From positions 53,258,001 through 53,322,000 of the forward strand of contig OX419760.1 in assembly GCA_948567375.1 (NCBI GenBank): a stretch of DNA of 64,000 bases. The letters are read 5' to 3'. Every line of letters begins with the position of its first letter. Positions within the stretch are counted from its first letter, which is position 1. A program made the position numbers and the translations under genes. The stretch is from Lunularia cruciata. Its lineage: Eukaryota > Streptophyta > Marchantiopsida > Lunulariales > Lunulariaceae. The notes beneath the pieces are model-generated. The model ran no database searches and was not told the DNA's origin. It saw nothing but the letters and a program-made list of their open reading frames with translations. Shown here piece after piece: positions 33,435 through 45,505 of this stretch.

Positions 33435-33908
33435 CTAATCTTGAGAACTAGCTGATGAAGGTGGTAGTATTTCTGTAGCTGTACTAAGGCTCTCTCCAAG
33501 ATCCTTCACCAAAGTCTCCAAAAGTGCTTTTACTCCACTGCACTCATGTCCTTTTGGAAGTCCTTCCACTCCACAAATCTCACATAACTCCTTGGTCTTA
33601 GATCTTCTCCCTCCTAATCTTGGTGAAGAAGGTCCAACATGCAAACCCAAGTCAAGTAAGCCTCTCCTTTCCCTCAATCTCTTGCTCTCAAAGGTCAATG
33701 GACATGAACTTGCCTAATGTCCCTTCTCTCCACATAGAAAGCACTTAGACTCACTCTTTCCTCCAAGTGGTGTAGGTTTTTGAATCCTCTCAACACTCTC
33801 TTCAAATTCTATTGTAAACTCTCTTTTCCTCAAATCCACCCCTACAATCACCTCAAACCCTTGAGGAACCTTGCATGATCTCAATTTCCACTCTTGATGA
33901 CCCTCCAT
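33435..33908 (-). pseudogene. Family C ORF0: small zinc-knuckle protein upstream of gag (C1)
   Basis: A separate frame of about 157 codons lies between the PBS leader and gag. It starts MEGHQEWKLRSC at 33908 and ends SSASSQD. It contains a CX2CX4HX4C knuckle starting CFLCGEKGH and a second cysteine cluster CEICGVEGLPKGHEC. One stop (TAG at 33711-33713) stands where C2 has AAG. It is not part of gag, which has its own knuckle. Some plant Ty3/gypsy lineages have an extra ORF before gag, but I do not recognise this protein. Confidence 0.65.
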
Positions 33909-34746
33909 GTTCCCAAGATGAATCTAAACACTCAAACATGCTTTTTGTTGATCTCAAACTCCTCATGCATGAGATCTCCACTCTACAGAATTGACTCTTC
34001 CTCACAATGTCACTCAAATATCCCAACCACTTTGTCATTGTCCTTTAAAATTTGGCACACTTGATCACAACTCCAGGGCATCCCTCCCTGCAAAATTTCA
34101 GATCTTTTCATTCAGCCATTTGGCCTGGACATCTTTCTATTCAGCACACAAATTTCAGATTTGGTCTCAAAACCACCCCCCTCACTTCAAAAACTCATAA
34201 CGCCCTGTGAAAAAACGATCTCTCTTTAATGTTTATGCCAGCGGGTAGAATACAATGCACTGAATTGTCTTGGAAATTTTCAGGAGAATTCACTGAAAAT
34301 TCAAGAAATGGCAGACTCTGGACAATTTTCCAGAGAGCATGCAGTTGCGGGAGCACTTTACCCTATCAACTTTCAAAAATTCTAGCACAGTGGGCATATT
34401 AGCTCTGACAATAATTTCAAGTGTGCTAACTGAAAGATAACCCAAGCTATCATGTGTAGAAATTTCAAGTCCAGATCTCAAACTTGAGATTTTGCCCAAA
34501 ATCACCTTAATCCCCAAAATCTGCAATCCACCTCACACAATCTCTCCAATTCCTCTCATGTGTACAAGACGTACAAAATCACCTCAAAGACATCATAATG
34601 AACTACAGGGTATACAAATGGATCTTGGTTCTCTAACATAAGTTCAACCCTCTCCTCTCCTAATGTTCTCTCCAAGTGAGCTCTCATAGCCTCCTTCTGC
34701 CTAATGTAGAATTGAACGCTGAACATTATCTTGCCTTCTAGAGAGG
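33909..34746 (-). other. 5' leader of C1, no gene seen
   Basis: About 840 bp between the PBS and ORF0, conserved in C2 (54408-55162). Short frames are shadows. I see no further motif. Confidence 0.5.
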
Positions 34747-34763
34747 TCCCGGCAACGGAACCA
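34747..34763 (-). other. Primer-binding site of C1 (tRNA-Glu)
   Basis: The plus strand tcccggcaacggaacca equals the 3' end of plant tRNA-Glu including CCA, as I recall it, so the minus strand is the complementary PBS. It sits 4 bp from the 5' LTR. Confidence 0.78.
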
Positions 34764-34767
34764 AAAC

Positions 34768-35259
34768 TGTGAGCAGGCCTGTCTCTCACTCAGGATAAAC
34801 CTCTGATAGCTATAATGGTAGCGCACCATGGACTAAGAAGGCAAGGAACCCCAACTCCACCAAGGCTAACACTCCAAGACTCAAGACATTGCTCACTAGA
34901 GAACTCAATGAGAGAGAGATAGTTGCAAATGAAAGGATGATGAGTACCTCCTCACCCCTTGTTTATATACTTGTGAAATAGTTACGTACCAAAGTTACTA
35001 ATTACCATAGTAACTCAAGTTACTAGACTAAAAGTCAAGTAAAGTCAAAAAGTAGAAAGGAATATCCATTCACATGAGCATATTCTGCTAAGCATGTGGT
35101 CTTATCTTGACCCAACCACTAAGTCAAGGATTCCTTCACATGGGCTATCCTTGGACTAATATAGAATCATCCTTTATCTCTATAAATAATATCTCTTAAG
35201 TACTTGTAATACCAAGCTAAATATCACAATACCACACACATGCACAAATAGGTGTTACA
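34768..35259 (-). repeat. 5' LTR of C1 with internal deletions
   Basis: 492 bp against 690 for the 3' LTR. One deletion of about 190 bp joins ccttggacta to atatagaatc (near 35158), and one of about 10 bp lies near 34857. Both fall at short direct repeats. Confidence 0.85.
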
Positions 35260-35699
35260 GAGCAATGCCTTGGTAAATCTGAGAGGAATTGTAGTGTTGG
35301 TAGTATTTTGCATTTATGAGTGCAGCACAAAGTTGATGTGAAGCAATTTCAATGGAGGAAGTTGTGCCTTTAGTGGAGGGGTGGAACACAATTCTGAAGC
35401 GAGGTCTTTTTGCAGTGAAGTGCCGTCTTTGGGAGAATTTGAATCATCACATTCAAGATTTGTTTGGACAGAATTTATTATGTTGTAATTAAGGAGTGTG
35501 CATTCGTGACAAGTTGTCAAGTTTGTGAGGTTGTTACTCTCTTCTGGTTGTAGTTTCTACCTGAGAGATTAAAGAAGAACCCAAGAAGAACTGAAATTGT
35601 TACTTTGCTTTGTATTTGAACAATTCTGAATCGTATCTCTATGGGAATGAACTTTACTTCCCCGATTACTGCAAAAGTGATATTTATTGGGTTGTCACA

Positions 35700-36946
35700 T
35701 GATTTTTGGCATCGCTGCTGGGGATACAAAACTTGGAAGTGGAAGAATACAAAGCCAATCTTGGAAGTGGAAGAATACAAAGCCAATCTTGGAACTGGGC
35801 ACCAAAGCAATATGAATGTTTGCATCAAGAGAACAATGGGAAGAGATAGTTTGAAGAGGAACGTTGCATCATGAAGAAGAAGAACGTCTGAAGATCCAAT
35901 CTACTTTTGACAAAACCAAACGAGAGGCGTTGGACTTTCAACTTCTCCACAAAGTTCAAGAAGCTTTGCAAGAACTTGAACAAAAGAAACACAAAGGAGG
36001 GTGGCAAGGCTGCTTTTTTCCCCTCTTCCAAGAAGAAGAAAGACTCGAGCGGGCAAACATACTCATTACGACCCAATACACTAACTTCCTCTAAAGTTGT
36101 AAAGGAAGTTGCATTCATTAAGAAGTTTGTTCACAAAAAGACAATACAAACACTTACGGAAGAATAGTATCAACATCTTCTATGCACCATTCCTTGGTTG
36201 TCTCAAAGGAATTTAGAAGAACACTTGGAAGGTGTTGAACCTCTTACTTCTAGTTGGGTTGAAGTCGACACAACCAGAGAAGAAGAAATTGTCAAAGAAG
36301 ATACCACTTTGAACTTGACTAATTGGAACCCTTGGGCTGACAACACTGTGTCCATACCAAACAGCTCTTTGGGTCCCTCAAGTTCAAACTTACCATAGCC
36401 GAGTCCACCAAACCGAGCGATGATTTTGTTGCCTGTCACCCAACACGCCTATCAGAAGTATAAGGGGACAGAACAAGACAAAGATCCTGATATGTTTATT
36501 GAAGAATTTGAAGTGATTTCCTTTGCCAACAAGGAACATGACTCTTCGGATCGTCTGTGGATTTTTCCAAGTCTGCTCTGAAAGAAAGCTTAGAGTTGGT
36601 ATACCCATGTAACTTAGAAGAGGTTCACACTAGCACACTGGGCAGACTTTCAAAATGGCTTCTTGGAAAAATTCCGGGAACTGGATTATGATACGAGTAT
36701 CTTTGCGGCACTTAATGATTTGGACCGAGGGAAAAAGGAAGAGTTGAGAGATTACTCTGAGTGGTTCATGGCCCTATTGAACCAAGTTCCGAAACAATCC
36801 GGTGTGGTGGGTTACTCCAATGCCCAAGCCATTACCTTGTTCCTTGGCGGACTTTCATTAAAGATTCACATCTTTGCCAAGGAGAGGAATGTAACTTCCC
36901 TGGACAAAGTCCTCAAACATGTTGCTTGATATGAGGTGGCTCATTC
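35700..36946 (+). pseudogene. PBS and gag remnant of the A5 element
   Basis: The degenerate PBS tggcatcgctgctgggga is at 35707-35724 (14 of 18 to tRNA-Asp type). The gag pieces match A4: leader with gtggaagaatacaaagcc (duplicated in tandem near 35740-35790), WNPWADNTVSIPN (36198-36398), and YDTSIFAALNDLDRGKKEE with AQAITLFLGGLSLKI (36663-36929). Several stops are present. It is cut at 36947 by A6. Confidence 0.75.
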
Positions 36947-39581
36947 TGTGACAACCCGAAAAATATCATTTTTGTGGTAATTGGGTAAGTAAAGTTCGTT
37001 CCCGTAGTGATACAAGTCAAAAATGTCCAAATATGAAGTCAAACAGTAACACTATAGTTCTTCTTGGTTGCATCTTTAATCTCTTAGGTAGAAACCACAC
37101 CCAGAAGAGAGTAACAAGCACAAACCCGTAGTCTTGTCACAAATTTCACACTCCTTAATCACAACTCCTTCAATTCTTTCCAAACAATCTTGATTGTGAT
37201 GATTCAGGCTCTCCTGAAAACGGCACTTCACTACAAAACGATTTTGCCTCAGAATTGTCTCCCACTCCACTGAAGGCACAACTTCCTCAATTGAAATTGC
37301 TTCATATCAACTTCACACGGCACTCACAAATGCAAAATACTACCAACACTACAATTCCTCTCAGATCTGTCAAGGCATTGCTTTGATTGCACTTCACTTA
37401 GGATCAAACACACAGAATGAAGATCAAGGCTGCGGAATCCAATATCCAACAAGCACATTGACTTGCACTTCAAATTTCTTCAAACACTCACAAACACAAG
37501 TACACTGTGATACTCGGAATCAAGCTCAAGCGACTAGCACTGCTTCATAACACTTTGCTTTATCTATTCTCAAAAATAATGATCATTGAACAACATTTGA
37601 CTATGAATGCCACTCTTAAATAGTGAACAAATCAACAATTCTAACAACTATACCGCTCTACAACAACTCTTCTAACCTGAAGATCCAAATTGACAATGCA
37701 CCTCTTCATATCTGCCTTTTCATATCTCAAAACTGTTACTAATTTGATCTGATGTCTCCTTCGTCATTGGTTTTCAAACCCGAAGTAAATTTACTTCTTC
37801 TCCCCTATCTTTGGGTTTCACAACTTCTAATTCTTCTACCAGATCCAACAATTCTCTTTCTTGATCTGAAATTCCATTAGTGGGTAACTTATCTAACTCC
37901 TTATCTCCCGACCCACTCTTCTCTAATGTCTCTATTGCTAACTCCAAAGTCATATGTACTCTTACTTCGTCTACTTCGGGTTTGACTCTAACATCCTTCC
38001 AAAGTTTGTCTATCTCCAACTTTACTAAGTCTAATCTAATCACAATTATATCTTCTACCTCTAGTATCTTCCTATCTACACAAGTTCTTAGACTGATCAA
38101 CAAGGCATTTAAATCTGTGTCTTTTGCCTATCTTTGCCTTGTCTCCTGCACCAACAACTTCAACTTGTGTAGCCTAGTTTCTTCAATCCGAACGCTAGCC
38201 TTTGTACTTAACATTACGTTCATCTTGAGGACAATCTCCTTCAATGGCTCCAATCTCATCTTTCTTTCTCGCTCCTGATCTGCAAGCCAATCCTCTTTGT
38301 ACATTGCCAACTCCGCTTTGAACTCGGCTTTCACCGTTTCTTTCTCCCTCTCCTTCTGTTCAATCTTCTCCTCCTGATTACAAAGTAACTCTTGTAATCT
38401 CTCTTCTTCCCTATATCTTACTGCCAACTCTCTTTGCCAAAGTTGCTTCTTCTCTTCTATGCTCTCCATGACTCTATCAAGCTCTTGTTCCTTCGCTGCT
38501 ACCCTTGCCATAGCATGGATAAGTTCTACTCTTGAATTAGCAAATTGCTGCTTCAAAATCTCATACTATGCTACTTGTCTCTCCCTCGCTATGTCACTAT
38601 TCTTCACAAGCTCCTCTCAATACATCACTTCTCTCTTCAAGTCTTCAATTACTTGAGTCTTCACTACTGCCTCCACTTGCAGTACTTCCCTTTCCTCCTC
38701 ACATTGGGTTGTAATCTTCTTCAACTCTGAGTTCTCTTCTTCTAATCTTGATAACACCTACAAGACAGTCTTCACTTCTGGACAAGTGTGACAACCCGAC
38801 AAATATCACTTTTGTGGTAATCGGGTAAGTAAAGTTTGTTCCCACAGAGATACGAGTCATAATTGGTCAAATATGAAGCAAAGTAACAATTTAGTTCTTC
38901 TTGGTTGCGTATTTAATCTCTCAGGTAGAAACCACACCCAGAAGAGAGTAACAAACACTGACTCGCAGTCTTGTCACAAATTCACACTTCTTAATCACAA
39001 CTCCATCAAATATTTCCAAACAATCTTGATTGTGATGATTTAGGCTCTCCCAAAAACGGCACTTCATTGCAAAACGACTTCGCCTCAGAATTGTGTTCCA
39101 CCCCTCCACTGAAGGCACAACTTCCTCAATCAAAATTGCTTCACATCAACTTCGCACTGCACTCACAAATGTAAAATACTACCAACACTACAATTCCTCT
39201 TAGATCTGTCAAGGCATTGCTTCAATTGCACTTCATTCAGGATCAAACACACTAAATGAAGATCAAGGCTGTGGAATCCAACATCCAACAAGCACACTAA
39301 CTTGCACTTTGAATTTCTCCAAACACTCACAAACACAATTGCAAAGTTGATACTCGGAATCAAGCTCAAGCGACGAGCACTGCTTCACAGCACTTCGCTT
39401 TATCTATTCTCAAAAATAATGAGCATTGAACAACAATTTCCTGCAAATGCCACTCTTAAATAGTGAAGCAATCGACAGTTCTAACAACTATACCGTTCTA
39501 CCACAATTGTTCTAACCTGCAGATCTGAAATGACAATGCACCTCTTCATATCTGCCCCTTCAAATCTCAAATCTGTTACCA

Positions 39582-42141
39582 CTACAATCTGATGTCTACG
39601 TCGTCATCGGCTTTCAAACCCGAACCCGAAGTAATCCTACTTCCTACTATCTTTTCCTCGGGTTTCAGATCTTCTACTTCTTCTACCAATTCCAGCAATT
39701 CTCTTTCCTGATCTGAAATTTCACTAGTGGGTAATCTATCTAACTCCTTATCTCCTGACCCACTCTTCTCTAATGTCTATGAGGGCAACTCTGAAGACAT
39801 TTGGACTCCTATGTTATCTACTTCGGGTTTTGCTTTAACATCTTTCCAAAGTTTTTCTAGCTCTACTTTCACTAAGTCTAATCTAATGGAAATATTATCC
39901 TCTACTTCCAAAACCTTCCTATCTACACGAGTTCTTAATTTTATTAACAAGGCATTCATCTCTATGTCCTTCTCTTGTCTTCACCTTGTCTCCTGCACCA
40001 ACAACTTCAACTAGTGCAGACGCGCTTCTTCAATTCAAACGCTGGCCTCTGTACTTAACATCGCATTCACTCTGAGGACTATTTCTTTCAATGGCTCCAA
40101 TCTTGTCTTCCTTTCTCATTCCCGATCCAAAAGCCATTCCTCTCTATACATTGCCAACTCTTCCTCGAACTCGGCTTTCCCCACTTCCTTCTCTTTCTCC
40201 TTCTGTTCAACCTTCTCTTCCTGATTACAAAGTAACTCTTGTAATCTCCCTTCTTCTCTATATCTCGTAGCCAACTCTCGTTGCCAGAGTTGCTTCTTCT
40301 CCTCCATACTCTCCATCACTCTATCAAGCTCTTGATCCTTTGATGTTAACCGCGCCATAGCATGGATAAGCTCTACTCTTGAATCAGCAAACTGCTGCTT
40401 CAAGATTTTGTATTCAACTACTTGCCTTTCTCTTGCGATATCACTCTTCCTCCCAAGATCCTCTTGATAGATCACTTCTCTCTTCAGGTCTTCGATTACC
40501 TGACTTCTCTACTGCCTCCGCTCGCAGTCCTTCTCTCTCCGCCTCACCTCGGGTTACACTCCTCTTCAACTCCGAGTTCTCTTCTTCTAATCTTACTACC
40601 ACTTGCAACACAGTCTTTCCCTCGGGACAAGTCGACTGCATCTCCTTCTTCTTCTGCTCCAACTTCACCAACAGCAGGCACACTACCTCTCGCACTCCAT
40701 TACTGGCAACTTCTTCCTCCCACAGAGTGGTCTCTCTTCTCTCCTCGTGTTCTCTCGATACTCGCCTTCTTCTCTAGAGTCGTCATATCGGGATTGATGC
40801 CTTGCTGCCCGAGCTTTCTTCTACCTCTGTCTTCACTCGACTTGGTCCCGCCTCACACTTCGCCTTACGTCGCGAGCAAACTCCTTGCTGCACTGCGATC
40901 TTCTTCTCCTCTGGCACAGGTACTTCGTCTTCCAGCGCTGTATTGTCTTTGGCTTCTACCTCAGCTTGCACTTCTTCTTCGTATTCTTCAGCCACTGGCG
41001 CCGAGGTCATCTCTCCACCGTCCTCACTATCACTGCTCGTATCTCCGCTCTGTAGTGTCAGCTTAGGTTCCTCCTCATGCTCCAAGCCCTCCGTCTTGAG
41101 CTCGGCCTTGCCTTTTGAGTCTTCATCTTCTGACTCAATTACCAGCATTCCTCACCTCGGGTTACTTCGCTGCATCTTCCGAGGTTTCTTGTTTTCTTCA
41201 GCTTCTGCTTGCCGAGTCCTCTTCTTCGTCGGGGTACTTACTACGACCTCCATGTTTTTCCTTGTCTTCGCGTAGTAATCGTCCGTGCTCCGGATTTGCA
41301 AAATGTATTGCTGCTCCTCAACATTGACCTCCTTTCGCACATCCGGATGGAAGTGCAACACCATCCGATTCCGCTCCACCGAGTTCAGCAAATTGAGCCC
41401 AAGGTAGAAATGCGTTGCAAACGGCACAATGTAATGTGGAGGCGACTTATCCCGTAGATTCCACACCATCTGCCTCATTCTCCCGTGAAAACACCTCGCC
41501 CAATTAATTGGTTCTCCTGCAAACAATTTGTGAAAGAACACCGCTTGGTGTTTCATCACATACGTTGTTCTCTCCGGCTTCAAGATTGCCATCAAAGCAC
41601 TCACAATTCCTCTCTTGACAGGGTCTTTGTAACTTTCTACCTTGTACCCATTCTTTGTTCTCTTCAATGAGAAGGCATCTCTCACCTCCTGAGTTTCTTG
41701 GGCTATCTCTCCTTTCCCCAAGAACGTGGCTCCCTGCTCCAAGCATGCCTCCTTCCCAAGTACCAATCTCCAATCTGACTCTATCCAGCGAGCCGGATTT
41801 CCTCTCTTCCCTTCTTCCTTGGGTCCATCAAGACACTTACTCTCGATGATTTCTGTCATGAATCCTGGAAAACTTACGTTCCAGTTCCATGCCAGAAATG
41901 TGATCCGAAGTCGGCTCAAGACTTTGATCCTTGCTACTACATCTAATCTCCGAATCGCATGATTTCTCAGTACGAATTCGGAGTTCTTCTTCCCTCCTCC
42001 CATCTCTTCTGGTTTCTCACTTTCTCTCAATTTCACTCTCACGACTTCTCCCTTGTGCACTAACATGAGCCCAACTCTATTTCCCTTTCCCCGATCACCT
42101 GCAAGACAACTCCTCAACGGCACAAGAAAATTGCTCGACAT
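39582..42141 (-). pseudogene. LTR-encoded acidic coiled-coil protein (A7 solo LTR)
   Basis: The minus frame is open from ATG 42141 (MSSNFLVPLRSC), through MGGGKKNSEF at 42003, to TGA at 41152-41154, which stands where A1 has CGA. The same frame continues 41148-40783. A 2-nt deletion near 40500 shifts it, and coiled-coil pieces continue to 39582 (RVELIHAMARLTSKDQELD, KVELEKLWKDVKAKPEVD). In A7 the region between the upstream ATG and MGGGKK is fully open, which supports an N-terminus longer than in A4. A TATA motif lies at 42161-42170. Confidence 0.8.
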
Positions 42142-42421
42142 TTCGTCATTGCAGTTTTGATTTTTATAGAGTTGCACTTCTTTGTCTTCCGTCACTTCGA
42201 GTTTCTACCGAGAAATCACACCTCCGGCATGCACCTGTCACTGTCAATCAACCTTTGCGCGTATGAGCTGCCAGTTTTGAAACGGCCCCTTCTTGAATTT
42301 CTCGCCCCGACAAAAGGTTGTTAGACTGTCTTCGCCTCGGGTTGAGCTCCCCCTGATCCAAAGACAATTTACTTCGTAATGTATGCTGATAGGGAATTTC
42401 CGAGTACTTCGCCTTATGACC

Positions 42422-43115
42422 TGTGAGCCGGCCTATCTCTCACTCAGGATGAACCTCTGATGCCTATTATGGTACCGCACCATGGACTAAGAAGGCAAGG
42501 AACCCCAACTCCATCATACTCCTCCAAGGCTAACACTTCAAGACTCAAGACATTGCTCACTAGAGAACTCAATGAGAGAGAGAGATAGTTGCAAATGAAA
42601 GGATGATGAGTACCTCCTCACCCCTTGTTTATACAGTGGTGAAATAGTTACGTACCAAAGTTGCTAATTACCGTAGTAACTCAAGTTACTAGACTAAAAG
42701 TCAAGTAAAGTCAAAAAGCAGAAAGGAATATCCATTCACATGGGCATATTCCCCTAAGCATGTGATCTTATCTTGACCCAACCTCTAAGTCAAGGATTCC
42801 TTCACATGGGCTATCCTTGGACTAAAGAAGAATCCAAAACAAAAAGGTTTGCGGGCCCAAGAGTTCTCAACTCTTTCCTCAAAGCCAAACACCTAGGAAT
42901 AATACCAAGTCAACACACTAAAATCCAAAATAGTGGTGCTCATCTTTTCTACTTCCTCTAAAGGAAGGTCCCCTCTATCTTAGCTATGACTAACTTTAGC
43001 TAACCATGACTAATATAGAACCATCCTTTATCCCTATATAAATTATATCTCTTAAGTACTTGTAATACCAAGCTAAATATCACAATACCACACACATGCA
43101 CAAATAGGTGTTACA
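42422..43115 (-). mobile_element. Solo LTR of family C (C4)
   Basis: 694 bp, flanked by gacc (42418-42421 and 43116-43119) within the U3 of A7. The uninterrupted sequence atgacccgaagtcac is seen in A2 (4378-4390). Confidence 0.92.
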
Positions 43116-44772
43116 GACCCGAAGTCACTTTACTTCGGCTTTCAACCCAAAGACTCTTTTCTTCGCCTTCTTTGGCCATACAGGCGCAATCCAACTTCTC
43201 TATACACTTCTTCTCCTTTATTCTAAAAAAAATAAAAAATGTGGGCACCACAACAAGTCGACTGCATTTCCTTCTTCCTATGCTCCTACTTCATCAGCAA
43301 TGGGCACACAATCTTTGGCAGGTACTCCACTCCATCACTCGCAACTACCTCCTCCTGCATTGCAATCTCCCTTCTCACTTCTTGTTTGCCCAATACTTGC
43401 CTTCATCTCTGCAATCTTTGTATCGGAATCAATGCCTCACTTCCCAAGCTTTCATTCACTTCTTCTTTTGCCTTACTCAGCTCCACTTCACACTTCACCT
43501 TACATCTTGAATGAACTCCCCTTTGAATTCTGATCTTCTTCTCTTTGGGCTTAGGTATCTCATCCTCCAACTTCATGTTATCTTCTGGCTCAAGCTCTAC
43601 CTGAACTTCTTCTTCTTCTTGCTCCACAACAGCTGGTATTGACGTCATTTCTCCACCTTCATTGCTGTCGCTACTTGTATCTCCACTTTGCAGTGTTAGC
43701 TCTGGTTCTTCCTTGCGTTCCGAGTCTTTGGACTTGCACTCGGCTTCACCTTCTGAGTCTTTGTCTTCTGACTTGATCACCACCATGCCTCGCCTCAGGT
43801 TTCCTCTCTTGGTCTTCCAAGATTTTGTCTTGTCTTCGGCTTTGCCCTGCCAACTTTGCTGCTTCGACTTTGGAGTACTCACTTCTATCTCTATGTTCTT
43901 CCCCGTCTTCTTGTAGTACTTGTCTGTGCTCCAAATTTGAAGGATATATTGCTGCTCCTCTACGTCGACTTCTCTTCTCAAGTCAGGATGGAAATGCGAC
44001 ACCATTTGATTTCGCTCCGCCAAGTTGAGCAAATTCAACCCAAGGTAAAAGTGTGCTGCAAATAGCCCAATGTAATGTAGAGGCAACTTATCCCACAGAT
44101 TCCACACCATTTGTTGCGTCCTTCCATGGAAGCACCTCACTCAATTGATTGGTTCTCCTACAAATAGTTTGTGAAAGAACACCGCTTGGTGTTTCATCAC
44201 ATACGTCATTCTCTCCGGCTTCAAGATGGCCATGAGAGCACTCATGATCCCTCTCTTCATTGGATCCTTGTAACTCTCAACATTGTATCCGTTCTTTGTT
44301 CTCTTCAAAGAAAAAGCGTCCTCACTTCTTGAGTTTCTTCTGCTACTTCTCCCTTACCCAAGAATGTGGTACCTTGCTCCGCGCCTGCTTCTCTCCCAAG
44401 CACTAATCTCCAATCTGACTCTATCCAGCAAGCCGGATTTCCTCTCTTCCCCTCTTCCTTGAGGCCATCAAGACACTTGCTCTCGATAATCTCAGTCATG
44501 AAACTTGGAAAACTGACATTCCAGTTCCAGGCCAAGAACATAATCCAAAGTCAGCTCAAGACTTTGATTCTTGCGATTACTCTAACCTCTGAATAACCTC
44601 CGTCTAACCTCCAAATTGCATGATTCCTTGCTATGAATTTAGAGTTCTTCTTTCCTCCTCCCATCTCTCCTGCTTTCTCATTGTCTCTTGGTTTCACTCT
44701 CTCGACTTCTCCCTTACACATTAGCGCGTCTTCAACTCTATTTCCCTTCCCACAATCACATGTAGGACGACT

Positions 44773-45505
44773 TGTGGTACCCACATTTTTAGTTTTTCTA
44801 TGTTTATTAGTGTTTAAGAGAAGAAGTAAGCACTGAAAGTCGAATTGCGGACAAAGAATGGACGGAAGTAACTTCGGAGGACATCCAAAGAAGACAACAT
44901 CGGATCTGATGATGGAGGTACTCACAAAAGGAGTACGACATAAAAAGTCCAAAGAGCACCATCTTCGGGTCGGAAGGCGTAGAAGATACAAAGACCGTTT
45001 AACAACCTTGGTACGTGGCAAGAAATTACATTTCAAGAAATGGTGGAGGCAGAAGAAGCATGTCTTGATAGTGACCAGGATTTGCATGCAAAAGAGAGAA
45101 AGTCAAAGCTGAAATTGACTAAAGAATGACTGCAATTCGGGGTAATATAAAATTGCGACTGCGCAAGGACAAGTTGAATGTGCCGAGTAAATTTCCAATC
45201 CCTTTGAGTAGTTGTCTTGTAGTAATGCATGTCCGGAAGCCCATCGAGAGTGAAATTTTCTGAAATCCCGAGGGAGTTAGAGTGTCTTGTCCAAGAGAGG
45301 GTATCATCTTCCAGCAGCGTAGAACAAGAGAATAGATTATGGCAAAGAAGGTGGCCAATGCACTAGCGGTGTGAGGTTTTGCAATCCAAAGATTAAATGT
45401 AGTAGCTAGAATCGAAGTCTTGATAAGACTTCATATTACCTTCTTAGCATGGAACTAGAATTCCAGTTTCCCGTGAGTGATGGCAGAGATTGCTGCCAGT
45501 AATTG
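44773..45505 (+). repeat. Truncated 5' LTR of the A' element
   Basis: Shares about 730 bp with 47373-48103, up to gcagagattgctgccagtaa. It holds the start of an LTR ORF (MAKKVANALAV at about 45339, with a stop before GFAIQRL), homologous to the MGGGKK protein. It ends where RNase H sequence starts. Confidence 0.7.

Larger units (their letters stand above)
27654..35259 (-). mobile_element. Family C Ty3/gypsy retrotransposon C1, near complete
   Basis: A 7.6-kb element inserted in A5. It is bounded by LTRs 27654-28343 (3') and 34768-35259 (5') and flanked by the 4-bp duplication gagc (27650-27653 and 35260-35263). The order on the minus strand is 5' LTR, tRNA-Glu PBS, ORF0 with zinc knuckle, gag-protease, RT, RNase H, integrase, polypurine tract, 3' LTR. 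There is no chromodomain after the integrase. The gag-protease frame is intact, while pol and ORF0 carry stops and a frameshift. Confidence 0.9.
23577..35699 (+). mobile_element. Family A giant LTR copy A5, interrupted by T2 and C1
   Basis: This starts TGTGGTGCCCACATTTTTTG at 23577 and ends TGTCACA at 35699, followed by a degenerate PBS and gag remnants. T2 (24242-26755) splits the N-terminal coding part, and the complete element C1 (27654-35259) lies in the 3' segment. An internal deletion near 27330 joins the ORF (after KEFNVE) directly to the 3' segment, removing about 1.75 kb including the coiled-coil part. The breakpoint shows gaggt microhomology. Confidence 0.8.
38787..43252 (-). mobile_element. 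Family A giant solo LTR A7, with 5-bp target duplication
   Basis: The minus orientation starts TGTGGTGCCCACATTTTTTA at 43252 and ends GGGTTGTCACA at 38787. It is flanked by acaag on both sides (38782-38786 and 43253-43257) inside A6. Without the inserted C LTR and its 4-bp duplication it measures 3768 bp. This proves that the whole coding unit behaves as one LTR: integrase-type ends, 5-bp duplication, no internal region left. Confidence 0.92.
37739..44664 (-). pseudogene. LTR-encoded coiled-coil protein (A6), split by A7
   Basis: The minus frame starts MGGGKKNSKFIARNHAIW at 44664, with open upstream sequence reaching KGNRVEDALMCKGEV. The N-terminal domain and acidic region run to 43258 (MVVIKSEDKDSEGEAE). 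The coiled coil resumes at 38786 and runs to a stop at 37739-37741 (KQQFANSRVELIHAM, SGSGDKELDKLPTNG). Stops and frameshifts occur near 44140, 44300 and 38110-38130. Sequence differs from A4 and A7 throughout, so A6 is older or of another subfamily. Confidence 0.75.
36947..44772 (-). mobile_element. Family A giant LTR copy A6, interrupted by A7
   Basis: The plus-strand start tgtgacaacccgaaaaatat at 36947 is the 3' end of the LTR. It continues through C-terminal coding sequence to 38786, is interrupted by A7 (38787-43252), and resumes to 44772, where the A' element begins. The U3 start is missing. A6 interrupts the gag of the A5 element. Confidence 0.82.

Noticed and set aside
34747-34763. 3' end of a tRNA-Glu gene
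   Set aside because: Only 17 bases match, they include the CCA that plant tRNA genes do not encode, and they sit 4 bp from an LTR, so it is a primer-binding site.
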